Numbered from the stretch's first letter, positions 22,761-34,186 are shown. The stretch is DNA of 35,031 nt from Stenocarpella maydis (GCA_002270565.1 NQMI01000232.1:3990-39020), one strand, 5' to 3'. Notes: generated by a model not told the origin, from the letters alone. A program made the numbers and translations.

Positions 22761-23796
22761 TCAAGATACTGAGACTTTACTTGTAACTGGCCTAAGCGGG
22801 ACACAATGCGACTACAATCGTGTCCTTTTAATGTCTCACCCACACCCTGCCAGCAAACCAGCCTTTATGCTTCCGTAGTGCAAGGCAACTAGTAATCCTT
22901 CGCTACACCCAACCAGGTTCACAGCCAATTATTAAGCTCACATACGCGCCCACCAAAGATAAATCCACACAAAACCTTGGTATCTGCAATTGGTTGTTGA
23001 ATTTGGTCAGCCTGACTGTCAAGACATACAGCACGCTAAGGGAATACCGTTTTGGGGCATAGGAATCTCAACCATGGCGGCCGCCACTCAACCACTGGCA
23101 AATGGCCGCCAACTGCAACGAGCAGGCCTGCAGCTGCAAATAAGCCGATGATGAGAAGGATTCTAGTGTAACACAGCAGGCAGCTGAGATACCCGTTCAG
23201 CCGGTCATGATGCATGCACGTGTTGGTGGTTGTTGGGTATGATCGAAGCAATCCTTGTAGATGGTGTCACAGAACACAAGACTACGCCGCACCAGCTGCC
23301 AAAGGCACTAACTACTCTTGTGTGTGACCACGTGTACATGGGAGCATTGAGATAATCATTGAGTTCTAGGTATACGGGCAGGTGGATTGAGTCGACAGTG
23401 ACTAAAATCTAGCCATTCAGGACTGGCCAAAGATAGTGACGCCTTATCCACCCCATCAACGAAGGATGCAAGAGGAAGACTGCTGCATCAGGGAATGATT
23501 ACTTCCGGACGTTCTGAGTTATGTATGCATACCTCTGTATGTAGATCTTGCTCTTACCCTCGCTCCATCTCGGTAGACCTGGCCTACACAGAAGATTTAG
23601 CCCTACCCAAGGTTAAACGTTCTTGTTTTTGTAGACATTATTTTTAGCCTGGAGGACTTTCGCCACCCACATCCGATTTATTACTTATTAAAATGGACCC
23701 CCTATCACCTCTAGAGGATTTTTGGGATTCCCAACGTTGAAGGTGAACGCTCACCAAGCTTGCTGTGCCCCCCTCCCCATTGGCCATAATTCTAAA

Positions 23797-25314
23797 ATGA
23801 GTTCCCTTTCTGACCTCTTCCCTCCGGGATTTGATATTTGCTCACTGCCAGCTGGGTTTTCCCCTGAGGGAACCTTTGATTTCAGCGAAACAGGCCTCAG
23901 AACACTGACAATCGTATTCAGCGTCATCCTCACAACTTTTGCGGTCATTATTGGGCTTGGCAGGCTTTACGCAAATTTTCAAAAGTATAGATGGAGCGAT
24001 CGTGAGTTGGACATCATTTTACTGGTGTAGTTCCGTACGTCTCATCAACCGTAACTAATGATGAAACTCCAGTGCTTGTGCTTCTCGCAATCCTTTGCAA
24101 CATCGCCGATGCTGCCTTGATGATCGTTTGTTAGTCTACCGCATGGCTCCGCTGGCCTCGGCTCCTTTGGCTAATTTCCATGACGATAGTTGTCAGGACG
24201 TTCCGTCATATGTGGAACATTCCTCTATGCTGGATTAATGGCCAGTACATGCTGGTGGGTAGCTGCTGTGTTAAAAGAGATTGGGGCCTTTGCTGACACG
24301 AAAATGCACATCCCATAGGCTTCTTACCTTTGGGAGGTCCTGAACTCCATCAGTCTATTTTTTGCAAAGACGGCGACATTTCTCTTGTTCCTGCAGCTTT
24401 TCACGGTCTCACGCCCAATGCGCATCGCCATTTATATCGGCATCTCCATTGGTTTCTTGATGTATGGGTTGACATTAGCCCTTATGTCATACTACGGTAC
24501 ACCACATGTCGGCCATTCTTGGGATGAGCTTGTCGTCGAGAGCATAGGGACGACCATATTCCCTCTTTACTGGGCAGTGGGACAGGGTTCTGTCAACACT
24601 CTATACGACATTTACATCTTTGTCCTCCCCTTGCCTGTCATATACAGACTCAATCTTTCCCGGAGGCGAAAAGCGCAACTTTTCGGCGTCTTCTTCGTAG
24701 GGTTATTGTGTGTACAGGATCCGCACCAAACCAATTTCACTTGTGCTAACATCACTTTGCTAGGGGTGTACTAGCCAGTACCGTATCACTCGTGTACAGA
24801 GTCAAATCAATCCAAGGACCACGACCGGATAGCACATACAACGCGGGGGTTCTGATGATCTGCAAGTAAGCAATCAACCCCCCCTTTCAATTGCTTGGAA
24901 GCCTGGACACAGTGCTAAGACAACGCTACCAGCCTCCTTGAGATGAACGTAGCACTCGTCATCTGCTCAGCACCGGCATTCGCCAGCTTCATGCGGGTAC
25001 ATGTTGTACACTCACGGGCTTTCCAAGCATTGCGATCAACACTCCTCGGTAGCTTCAGCGCGAAGAGCACGTCCAATTTGATGAAGTCCACACCGAACCC
25101 AAACCAGCCTCGGACAGGGCGAGACGATGCGAAAAAGAGACGCGAAAAGCACAATTATATTGAGATGGGGGATACCTGGCTCTTGAACAGTGGCGCCACA
25201 GTGGATGTTGAGGCAGAAAAGGGTGCAGCGCCAATTCATGGCCATCATGGCGGACTGATGGTACACCAAACCGTGGACGTTGACAGAGAGTCCATCCCAT
25301 CGTCTAGAGGTTAG
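23797..25314 (+). CDS. Fungal rhodopsin-domain seven-helix membrane protein, 399 aa
   Basis: PTH11-like integral membrane protein of the fungal rhodopsin-domain family. Exons 23797-24001, 24073-24129, 24190-24254, 24319-24707, 24764-24865, 24933-25314; donors GTGAGT, GTTAGT, GTGGGT, GTGTGT, GTAAGC, all phases agree. Seven hydrophobic helices are visible, among them TLTIVFSVILTTFAV (36-50), LLVLLAILCNIADAALMIV (69-87), ISLFFAKTATFLLFLQLF, IYIGISIGFLMYGLTLAL and YDIYIFVLPLPVIYRLNLS. Family landmarks are RHMWNIPLCW, SYYGTPHVGHSWD and the final NxLEMNVALVICSAPAF. The C-terminal tail is Lys/Arg- and Asp-rich and cytosolic. Two frame stops, at 24028 and 24131, fall inside introns in this model, so the gene appears intact. 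Members are proposed surface sensors or receptors, but the ligand is unknown. Confidence 0.83.
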
Positions 25315-25559
25315 AGGGTAGATTTCCCATAGGGGACATCTGGGAGGGTGGGTCTATGCTTGAAATGGGGAAATTCTTTCAATGCATCTGGCGATAGAAG
25401 CAGTCAACGTCCGCCTACCCAGCTTTCCAGGACCGCCTACCCTGTTCGCCTACCCAGTACAAGCATTAAGCCTGCAGCTCATTAGGCTCAGAAGGGGAAC
25501 GTACGCCAGTGTAGTGTAGATCCCTATAAAGTGACCTCCTTGCTAAGCCTACTACTACA

Positions 25560-26015
25560 GCTAAGCAAGAAGTACTCATCAGGGGCCCATATTATTACCG
25601 CCTTCCCATCATAGCTATCACATATAGTAGTCCGTAGTATTTTCATAATCAAGGATTCACTAGCTAGTGTACTAATATTAAATATTAGTAGTAATTAGAT
25701 TTCCAGCTTCAAATAAGAATAGCTTATAGGAAGTATAACTTACTATTAACTATTACTAACTTATTACCTATATTACTATTTAATAATAATAACTGATACC
25801 TTAAGCTAGCCTATTAGTAACACTAAAGAAGCTATTATTATATAATAAAAACCTATACTACTCTAGCTATTAGGAGTAAGAAGGAGCCCATTAAGTTATT
25901 ATCTAATATTAATAATAATAAGTTATTACCTAAAGAAGTTAATAAAAGAGGTAATAAGGACTCCTTTAATAATAATAGCTAAGCTAATGATATCCTCCTT
26001 AAATAGTTACTACTA

Positions 26016-26053
<38 letters not shown>

Positions 26054-29000
26054 AGCTATAGCTCCTACTGCACTATAAGCTATAAAGAGGAAAGCTAGTA
26101 AATTAGCATTAAAAACTCCTATAATTAAGAAGTAGCAAAATAAGGTAAAAAAGTCCTCTTTAACTAGTAAACAACTAATATATTTTAATAATATATAAGG
26201 AGAAGGAATTTCATAAGATACTTAATAAGGATTACTAAGGGCTTATTTAAAATAAGTTAGTTAATATACTTTTAAAAAGCTATTTTAAATAAGTATAATA
26301 TTAAAAAGAAAACTAGTTATACTTTACTACGTTTTTAATAAAATCCAGTATATTATATAAAAAGAAAATAAAAATAATAACTATCCTAAAGAGGACCTTT
26401 AATAAATATTTAAGGTAATTTCTAACTACCTTATAACTATAAATAAAGATATTAGATAATTATAAAATAATTGAGGAAGTTTTCTTTTAAAAAGTAGCAG
26501 CTAAAATAAAAATTAATATTATCTTAATTAATAAGAATAAGAATAAAAAGAATAATATTATAAAAAATAAAACGCCTACTTTTAATTCTTTAGTTAATTA
26601 CTTAGAATTATTATTATTATCTAGGCTATATATTACTACTAATAAATAAAGAATATAAGAAACTATTAATTAAATATTAAAAATTATTACTATATAAATC
26701 TTAAGAGTTATAAAAGCTAATAATATAATAAAGATATTATAAGACTTACAAAGTTAATATAAGGCTAAAGAAAATTAGCTAAATTAATATAGCTTTATTA
26801 TAATTATCTTTTATTTAGAGAAGCTAATTATAAATATTATGCTCATTATTTTATAAAATAATATAAAGATATAAAACATATATATAAACTTAAGTAAGTA
26901 ATAAGAAGAAATAATAATTAAATTAGTAATATTTTACATAATATTAAGAAAGTAAATTAATATACTTCTTTATATAATTTAAATAATTAAAGTTAGTTTA
27001 TTAATTCTATTATCTATGTATTTAAATTTAGTATACCTTAACCGTTAAAGGTATATTATATATATAATAAATGATTCTTAAAAAGTCCTCTTTTTCTTCT
27101 TTTTAATTATATTACTATGTTTTATTTTATGTTAACTTCTTATTAAAACATATTAATATATAATTATACAATTATAACTTTACATATTAGAAAGTAATAT
27201 TTTAATAGTAATATAATTAAAGATAACTAATATTATAATTCTTATTATAGCTTTATAAGAAATACTTTAAATTAAAATCTAATTTAAATTTTATATATAA
27301 AAACCCTTATTTCAGCCTTTTAAACTTTCTTAAAAAATGTGAAGACTTGAGTTTAATCAAGGCCCTAAGGTTAAGCTTTAAACCTATTTTTTCCTTTAAT
27401 ATTACCTCTATTAATATTAATCTTTAATATTATTCTTTAATATTAACTTATAATTATATTTCATTATATTTATTTTATAATATTATACTATTTTTCTTAC
27501 AGTTGCTTAATATCAATTTACTTTTAGTAGCAATTCTTTTATATTAAAGTAGCTATAATCTGTTTTAACCTTTTAAAAGTTGAATTTTTAATAATTTACC
27601 TTATTTGAATTTATTAAATACATAAAATAGCTGTATTAAAAGCTAACGAATTAGCCTTAGGTTTCTTATTTTCTTAATTTACTAAAGAATATATATTGCT
27701 ATTAATAAAGTTTTAAAATATTATATAAATATATATAAGCTTAATTTATTATTTGATTCTATATTTAGGCATTATAAATTAAATAGCGTTTTATTACTCT
27801 TTTAATATGTTAAATATCTGTTTAATAATAATATAAAGCTAAGTATATTTAAAATTATATAAATTATAAATAATTTTAAGTTCTTTCTTGCCTTTCTTTT
27901 AATCTTATAAATAGTAATATATAGCTAAAAATAATATTAAGATTCTTCTTTTCCTTTTAAATTTAATATCTTTAATATAAAACCTATTTAAAAGTATTAT
28001 AAAGCCTCTTTAAAAGGTAATATTTAGAAGTATTTAATTATTTATTAAGCCTTAAACATTAGCTATTATAAAGCTAAAATGCATATGCTGTTAATAATAA
28101 TAGAACTATTTTAAGTAACCAACTTCTTCTAATATTTTATTTAATAATAAATTTAATAACATATGAATAAAAACGTATAAATCATAAATAACATTAATAT
28201 AATTATTAAGAAAGATATCTTTTTATTTAAATTTATATTTTATATTAAGCTATTTTACTAGACTTAAGTATATAAAAGCCTTATATAAGTATTCAAATCA
28301 TGTTAGATAATGATTAATATTACTATTTATAATAGTTTAACATAGCTTAAATTAATAGCTATAATTCCTTTAGGCGTTATTATAAGCATGTATTAAAAAA
28401 AGATATTATTTAAACTTTAAGTAATGAGTTATAAATATTATAAAGGTTTATTTATCCCTTTAGCTATATTACTAGCCCTTTGAAAATCTTTTAAATATTT
28501 TAAATTTGTTTTAAAATTATATTATATTACTATTTAAAGCGTAGTATTACTAATATTACTTAAAAGTATTAAAAATTAGTATTAAGCTCTTTACTAATAA
28601 ATAAGATACTTATTTTTCCTTTTAGTATATAATAATATTATATAAATAGTAATTAAAAAGTATATTCTTGAAGTAAAAATATCTTTTATCATTAACTTTA
28701 TTACTTTAATTCCTTTAATAATAAAAATAAGTACTTATTAGCTTTAATATAGCTTAATTAAGGCTATTTATAAATAATTAACTCCTATATTATATTTTAT
28801 ATTACATTTCTATTAGCTTTTTTAAACTAATCTGAAAGGCTAATATAAATAATAACATTTTATTAATTAATATTAAATATAGCTAGTTATAATAAGGAAT
28901 TATATTAAAATAAGGAGTATATGTTAAGGCTTAATATAAATATATATATTTAAAATAAATCCTCTTATATACTTAAAATACTGCTAATTAAGGACTAGTA

Positions 29001-29110
29001 TTAATACTAAGGCTATAATAATACTGTTAAAATTACTTATACAAGTTATATATTATGCTAGTATATATTTCCCTTCTGAGCTATAGGAAATCTTATATGT
29101 CTTAAAGAGG
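25560..29110. repeat. Longest AT-rich, TpA-rich block (RIP-like)
   Basis: About 3.5 kb of strongly AT-rich sequence without useful frames, the longest such tract in the window. Residual AAG/AGG-rich stretches at 25870-26600 suggest decayed coding sequence. The only clear internal landmark is the trinucleotide tract at 26008-26053. Confidence 0.6.
26008..26053. repeat. Compound trinucleotide repeat (TAC)n(TGC)n
   Basis: About eight ACT/TAC units run directly into about eight TGC/CTG units. In one plus frame this would be poly-Thr followed by poly-Ala, in another poly-Leu. The CTG half has resisted the AT drift around it. It may mark a former coding region. Confidence 0.9.
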
Positions 29111-29127
29111 AAAAGAGCTAACCCATT

Positions 29128-29193
29128 ACCCTAACCCTTTAGATTCTTCACCCTAACCCTTTAGATTCTTTACCCTAACCCTTCAGATTCTTT
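29128..29193. repeat. Three 22-bp tandem repeats containing CCCTAACCCT
   Basis: Units start at 29128, 29150 and 29172. Each holds CCCTAACCCTT followed by AGATTCTT, with only one or two differences. The core resembles 1.5 units of the fungal telomeric repeat (CCCTAA), but the period is 22, so this is not a simple interstitial telomere. Confidence 0.8.
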
Positions 29194-29257
29194 ATCTAGA
29201 GACGTTTAGCATACCCAAAGAAAGGGCTCTTCACACACCCAGAGCAAGGGCCCTCTT

Positions 29258-29291
29258 TACGCCTAGAGGAAGGGCCCTTCCTTCAGGCGTA
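29258..29291. repeat. 34-bp near-perfect palindrome
   Basis: TACGCCT, a 3-nt mismatch, GGAAGGGCCCTTCC, a 3-nt mismatch, AGGCGTA. The central 14 bp and outer 7-bp arms are fully self-complementary. It lies in the GC-rich stretch near the right end of the inferred large element, where related AGGGCCC and CACGCC motifs recur. Confidence 0.8.
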
Positions 29292-30287
29292 TGGATATAG
29301 AGGGTCCTTCCCCTAGGCGTATAAAGGGGCTTCAAGATGTATCAAGGGGCTCTAGGACATATTAAGGTGCTCTAAGATGCATTCAGGGACTCTAAGAGCT
29401 TTTAGACAAGGTATTTTAAGGAGGAGGTATAGGAAATTAAAGTAGGCTGCATACTAGATTTCTTCCACTAAGTAGGCAAACAAGGTTAAGTGTAATGATC
29501 AGAGGGTTCCGAGTTACCTAAAGCCCAAGGGATCAAGGGTTTATATTCAGGATACGTTATAAGGCGGCAATTAAGCAATGTTCGTTCTAACTGATAATGA
29601 TTACTAGTTATAAGGCTATCTAGTTAGGTAAACTAAATACTTAGATTAACAACTAAAGAGTCTATTCTGTAAAAGCTATCTATTATTAATAACGATTATA
29701 TCCATATATATATTCCGACTCTTTAATAGCTTAATACAATTAATGATAAGTTTATTAACTAGATATTACTTAATGCAGTCAACATAGATTCCATTAATTT
29801 TAGTAGGTCCCTAACTTTAACCCAAGCGGGGTAGCTCACCATTTAGATCAGGTGGGGCAACATTTTAGGAGCTAGCCTATAGCCTGCGGGTTTGTCTTCT
29901 GCGGTAGTTATTAGTTGATAGACGCGGGTTTATAATATTATCTCCCTTCTTACTTCCTTCATCCTTAAAGGTGCTCCTATAAGTTTCTTATTTATCCTTC
30001 CGGATTTTTATTATATCTTTCTAATTCATTATATCTGGTAGGGTCACCAAATTACATTCCGTAAAGACATTTTCTATTTCTAAGTATAAAACTACTCTTT
30101 TGATAACCATTACCTCAAAAGGTAGCATTATTCTCATACCTTATTCTTACTATAAAGAGCATAACTTGGCTAAGAACTACAAGGTCTTTAATTTGAAGTC
30201 TACCTATTATTAGATATATATTCAGCTAAACTTATTAAATTGTAATTGTTAAACGGAACCGCTCAGCAGGGCGTTGGTACTCCGTGC

Positions 30288-30362
30288 AAGGAGTTACCCT
30301 AGACTTCGTTGTAAGGAGTTACCCTAGACTTTCTAGCAAGAAGTTACCCTAGACTTACGAGT
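30288..30362. repeat. Three 25-bp tandem repeats
   Basis: Units start at 30288, 30313 and 30338, each beginning AAG(G/A)AGTTACCCTAGACTT with a variable 6-nt tail. The region on either side (29506-31060) is moderately AT-rich and shows no recognisable gene. Confidence 0.8.
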
Positions 30363-31061
30363 CAGGCGATTTTCGCTAAGTACGCCCAGTGCGTGCATAA
30401 CGCAAGATGAGTTTGGTGGCCGTAAGTCAATTATTTTGGCCTGCATTTGCACCTTAATTCAGACCTCTGCATTACCCTTATTTCTTACTCAAAAAGTATA
30501 TAACTTAGTGCATTAGATAGCCTGATTTCTAAAGTTTGTATGTACTTAATTTGGGTATTACTAGGGCTGTGGTTGGCTAGTTGTTTGGAACTAAAGATGG
30601 TGTGTTGGAAGGGCGAATTTTCCGGCATTTGCAAATTTGCACTAGAGCCTACTGTAGCGTGCCTAGGGGTGAGATGATGTTGGAGGGTATATAAGGAGGG
30701 CTTATAGAAGCCCAACTTAATTCAATATAAAGTTGTCCAGACTATTGTTAATTGTCCTAATTTGCCTTAGAGCACCATACTGCGACCCTGCCGAAACATA
30801 CATGCTGAACTGAATGCTATTTTATAGCACAAATTCATCAGAATATTTGTCCCTAGATAGGTGCTAGGGTAGCCTAAAGTTGGTGAATTTACTAAAAACT
30901 GACTACTTCCTGGTCCTGGCTACTTCTTGGTACCTTATATTATTACTTTCTTATTTTAATACATTTTTATAATAATTTATATTTAGAACTTATTAAGTAA
31001 TTTAAATTTATTTTCATTATTTTAATATAATAGGAAAATTAGTTTATAAAGTTTGTACTAA

Positions 31062-31400
31062 TTAAAGGAAGGTGGTATGGAAGAAGTTTAGTGGTGGTGA
31101 TTTGGCCGGTTGGGTAGGGGCATACTCTACTAGGAGGGGATGATGATTGTTGTCTGGCTGTGGAGCCAGTCTTGCAACCATCCCGGTTGCATCGTTCATG
31201 AGGACGACAATCACCCGTCTAGTCACCTTTCCTGGTGCGGAAAGCAAGAAAATCTTACCTAGCCCTTGCATGCGAAGATGAGGCTGGTGGGAGGGAGGGT
31301 TGGACATCACGGCTTGGCATTCGGCTATAGAGGGTTCCCTAACGTAACATCGTCGCTCCGGATTCCGCCCCCCTCCCCCCTTGTTTCCGCCACCTGACAT
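31062..31400 (-). other. Unrecognised 112-aa open frame in a GC-balanced island
   Basis: An ATG-started frame occupies most of a small GC-balanced island (31060-31440) between AT-rich stretches. It begins with a Gly-rich stretch and contains NDATGMVARLAPQPDNNHH. No family, domain or signal peptide is recognised. It could be a fragment of a transposon or a chance frame. A perfect 10-bp inverted repeat (ATCCGCGTTA at 31399-31408 and its complement at 31448-31457) lies at its 5' edge. Confidence 0.2.
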
Positions 31401-31439
31401 CCGCGTTACCCAAGGGTGGTGGCATCCGGGGCGATAATG

Positions 31440-31720
31440 TTATATTATAACGCGGATTTCAAACTCATTATAAAGCTCCCCTTATAGGTAAGCTATCTAA
31501 TTTCTCTCCATCTTATTTTTACAATCCTATTATCTATAGTAAGTGGATTTTATAATTAAGAAAGTAAAGTACTCCTAAGTAGAAGTAGGTAGTAAGGTAC
31601 TTTATGCTTATTTATTTACCTTAAGGTATTTGTGATGTTATTTAATATTTACACTTGAAATCAAATAACTTTAGCTCCTAGGGCTATTATAGAGCCCTAA
31701 GTAAAGCTTAAACGTCGGAA
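31440..31720. repeat. Short AT-rich block before the alpha-galactosidase gene
   Basis: AT-rich, TpA-containing sequence immediately past the 3' end of the alpha-galactosidase gene, with no frame of note. The change to GC-rich coding DNA near 31730 is abrupt. Confidence 0.45.
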
Positions 31721-31780
31721 TTCTCTAGCCCCGCGGGCTATAGTAGCGATATGCCCGATAGCACTGGTACGGTGCCTCCC

Positions 31781-33210
31781 TTATGCTTTGACGACCTTGT
31801 ACGCAGCCATATCATGAGCAGCCAGATTCGCGCTGACGGATGTGCCGGTGCCCGTCTGCCCGCTGAAGAGTTCGGTCCATTTGAAGGTGCCACTGCCAAG
31901 GCCAGGGACGTCGGAGAAGTTCACCGACACCGTTTCGGCCCCGTTGGGTGCCACCAAGCCAACTACGACCCCATCCGAGAGCGGGCCTGCCCAGTACCGG
32001 TATAGCTGTCCAGATACGGGGCCGGCGGCTCCCTTTGGGACAAAGGTTGTCGCTGCTTTGCCGAGCGAGTCTTGGTTGACGGCAAGGAGGCCCTGGACGT
32101 GCGTCTTAGTCTTGGTCATCAGTGAGGAGGTTGGTAATCCCTGTACGAACCTTGTTCTTGATCAGGTTTAAGCGCGTCGTGGTGAGCTTGGTCATGTCTG
32201 TACCCATGAGGATTGGGGACTTGCTAATGGCCCAGAGACCAAAATGTGTGCGCTCTTCGGCATCGGTGAGCTTGCCATTGCCGATGATCTAGGTGCCCGG
32301 ATGCTCGAGTTAGCCGCCGAGGACTTCAGGAAGGGAACAAGTATGGGGAAGAGCTCCGGAGGGTTTTTTTAACATGCCATCATGTCTAAATCGTTGAATC
32401 CGCTCGGCTGAGCATAGGAGGCAATGGGAGCGGCGGAGCTGGCGATCCTGACGACGTCGGCCCAGCCACCCCAGTTGTCGACACTCATCCGCCAGCTCTG
32501 GCCGACCGAGTCGCCCCAGGTCCATACGCTGTCCCGGCCCCAGTTGCACAGGGAGTACAAAATTGGGTGGCCGGTGCTCTTCAATACGTCCCGCATCTTG
32601 GTGTACCACGTCTGCGAGGAACCGGCCGGGTTGGAGCACGTCTGCTGGACGCCCGATTTGCAGGGCGTATAGCAGTTGTCGTACTTCCAGTAGTCGATAC
32701 CCCAGCTGGCGAGCAGCTCGGCATCCTTCTGCTCGTAGCCCTGGCTCCCGGGATACCCGCCGCAGGTCATGGTTCCCGCGTCGCCATACAGGCCGAACTT
32801 CAAGCCCATGGAGTGGATCTGATCAGCAACCGCCTTCATTCCTTGAGGGAACTTGTTCGGGTCAGGAACGAGATAGCCTGAGCTGTTTCGAGTCTTGCTC
32901 GCCCAGCAGTCGTCGATGTTCACGTAGAGATAGCCGGCATCTTTCAGGCCCAGGTTTACGAAGGCCTTGGCCGTGTTCAGGGCCACGGCAGCGGTCGCCG
33001 CGTTGCACCCTCCTTGGTTCTTATGAGAGTCAGTGAACCAGTCTTGGTGATCAAAAGTACTGCATCGGACTGCGGTAGCCATACCCAGCTGTTCCAACCC
33101 AGAGCTGGCGTCTTCCCGAGACCATTCTCATATCGGGGATGAGGTGATGCCCAGGCGGTGCTGGCCACAGCCAGGACGATGATGGATGACGGAGGTGATG
33201 ATATATACAT
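31781..33210 (-). CDS. Secreted alpha-galactosidase, GH27, 405 aa
   Basis: Extracellular retaining alpha-galactosidase releasing alpha-1,6-galactose from plant galactomannans or raffinose-type sugars. Exons on the minus strand: 33210-33085, 33019-32378, 32288-32151, 32092-31781. Signal peptide about residues 1-22 (SSIIVLAVASTAWA), then the GH27 opening LGKTPALGWNSWN. Also present are YVNIDDCW (74-81), the nucleophile in WKYDNC (Asp156), the acid/base Asp223 in WRMSVDNW, and after the second intron DLDMM-IIGNGKLTDAEERTHF, WAISKSPILMG and LLAVNQD. The C-terminal beta domain ends at AAYKVVKA. The second intron (32377-32289) fits only with a GCATGT donor, a GC-AG intron, with branch CTAAC and acceptor CTAG. 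The third has an unusual GTTCGT donor. The gene is markedly GC-rich and lies between AT-rich blocks. No inactivating change was seen. Confidence 0.88.
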
Positions 33211-33306
33211 GGTTCAGCTCAACGAGGGACGTTATTCAGCGGTCAGTGTTAGGAAGTCTTTGGGAATGAACGAGCGTATACCGAAAGCTCGCTGGATGCG
33301 AGGAGT

Positions 33307-33316
33307 CGATTTATAG
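33307..33316 (-). promoter_or_regulatory. TATA box of the alpha-galactosidase gene
   Basis: On the minus strand CTATAAATCG lies about 100 nt upstream of the ATG at 33210, a normal core-promoter distance. Upstream DNA to about 33545 is GC-balanced and has no other gene. Confidence 0.5.
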
Positions 33317-33545
33317 TAGTCATGGTGGATCATCAACTTCCTCATCAGGTCTGGGAGCGCCTTGATGACCCAGGGAGCACAATGTCCAGCCGCTCGAATC
33401 ATGGCTTGAAATTAGAAGGGTGTCTCGGGACGGATCGCGGCAGTGGGGTAGAGATCGTCCTCAACGGCTGCCAGCTGAGCGGTCCAGGAGCTTGCTCGAT
33501 ATATCATCTCCTGACAGGCGCCAGTATCATCTATTACGTGACATA

Positions 33546-33945
33546 ATGGTTATCGTTTAGCATAAATAGTATAGATATAGTTCATACAACAATATATAAC
33601 CTTTATATAAAGAAAATGATTTTTATTCATTATTAAAATATTAAATATTAAAGTACATATATTTTTATTTTATTATTTTTAATTATTCATATTTCATTTT
33701 TAATATAAAGATATTTTTATTTCTTATTTAAAAGTAATATAGTATGCCCTTTATAAGTATATTTAGTTAAAATAAAAATAAAAAAAAAAAAATTTTTTTA
33801 TATAATTATATAGTTTTAAGTTAATATTTATTTATATTTTTATTTTAAAAGCATAAAATAAAACCTAAATATAAATAAATAATATTATTTTTTTTTTACA
33901 TGTTCTTAATATAGAACTGCTCTCAGAATAATACTAGCACGTTTA
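33546..33945. repeat. AT-rich block upstream of the alpha-galactosidase gene
   Basis: AT-rich sequence with poly-A and poly-T runs near 33780 and 33890 and abundant TA steps, with no coding frame. Composition is RIP-like or simple AT-rich spacer. Confidence 0.5.
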
Positions 33946-33970
33946 AGGAGCATTACCTCATCTGTTGGTA

Positions 33971-34005
33971 CCGTTCGGTCCTCACGTGGCCGAACTACCG
34001 AACGG
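33971..34005. repeat. 9-bp inverted repeat
   Basis: CCGTTCGGT at 33971-33979 and its exact complement ACCGAACGG at 33997-34005 frame a 17-nt centre containing CACGTGG. This could be an element end or a hairpin. No partner copy was seen in the window. Confidence 0.6.
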
Positions 34006-34186
34006 GACCCTCTCGTAGCGCCCACACGAGTTCCCGCAACTGTAATACGAGCGCCAGCTCCGCTTTATTAACATGCGACGTCGAGGGCGGGTCCAACGTT
34101 AATTACGTGGCCAGATTTTATGTTTGCATGGTTCAGCGTTATCCGCTCTAGTAGGAAGAATGGCTCAAACGGCGTGTGTTAAAAAT

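Larger units (their letters stand above)
25401..29505. mobile_element. Possible larger relative of the 601-bp element, core RIP-degraded
   Basis: The left end (25401-25490) resembles the left end of the element at 14189: CAGTCAACGTCCGCCTACCC corresponds to its terminus, and CCTACCCAGTACAAG with CATTAAGCCTGCAGC to its second block. Near 29446 the other strand of that block appears (GTAGGCTGCA, then ATTTCT), followed by about 60 bp of weak similarity. Between them lie about 3.6 kb of TpA-rich sequence and a GC-rich stretch (29200-29340) of AGGGCCC-type motifs like the interior of the smaller element. No target duplication was found and no transposase frame survives, so the boundaries and unity of the element are inferred. 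Confidence 0.4.

Noticed and set aside
23036..23251. 71-aa minus-strand frame with a hydrophobic segment
   Set aside because: Isolated short frame without homologous features or promoter, upstream of the rhodopsin-domain gene on the other strand.
24028..24133. Premature stops (TAG at 24028 and 24131) making the rhodopsin-domain gene a pseudogene
   Set aside because: Both fall inside introns once the GTGAGT donor at 24002 and the GTTAGT donor at 24130 are used. The spliced frame restores conserved motifs.
29828..29935. tRNA-like stretch (GCGGGGTAGCTCA...)
   Set aside because: There is a weak A-box resemblance only. No B box, no pairing acceptor stem and no cloverleaf could be drawn.
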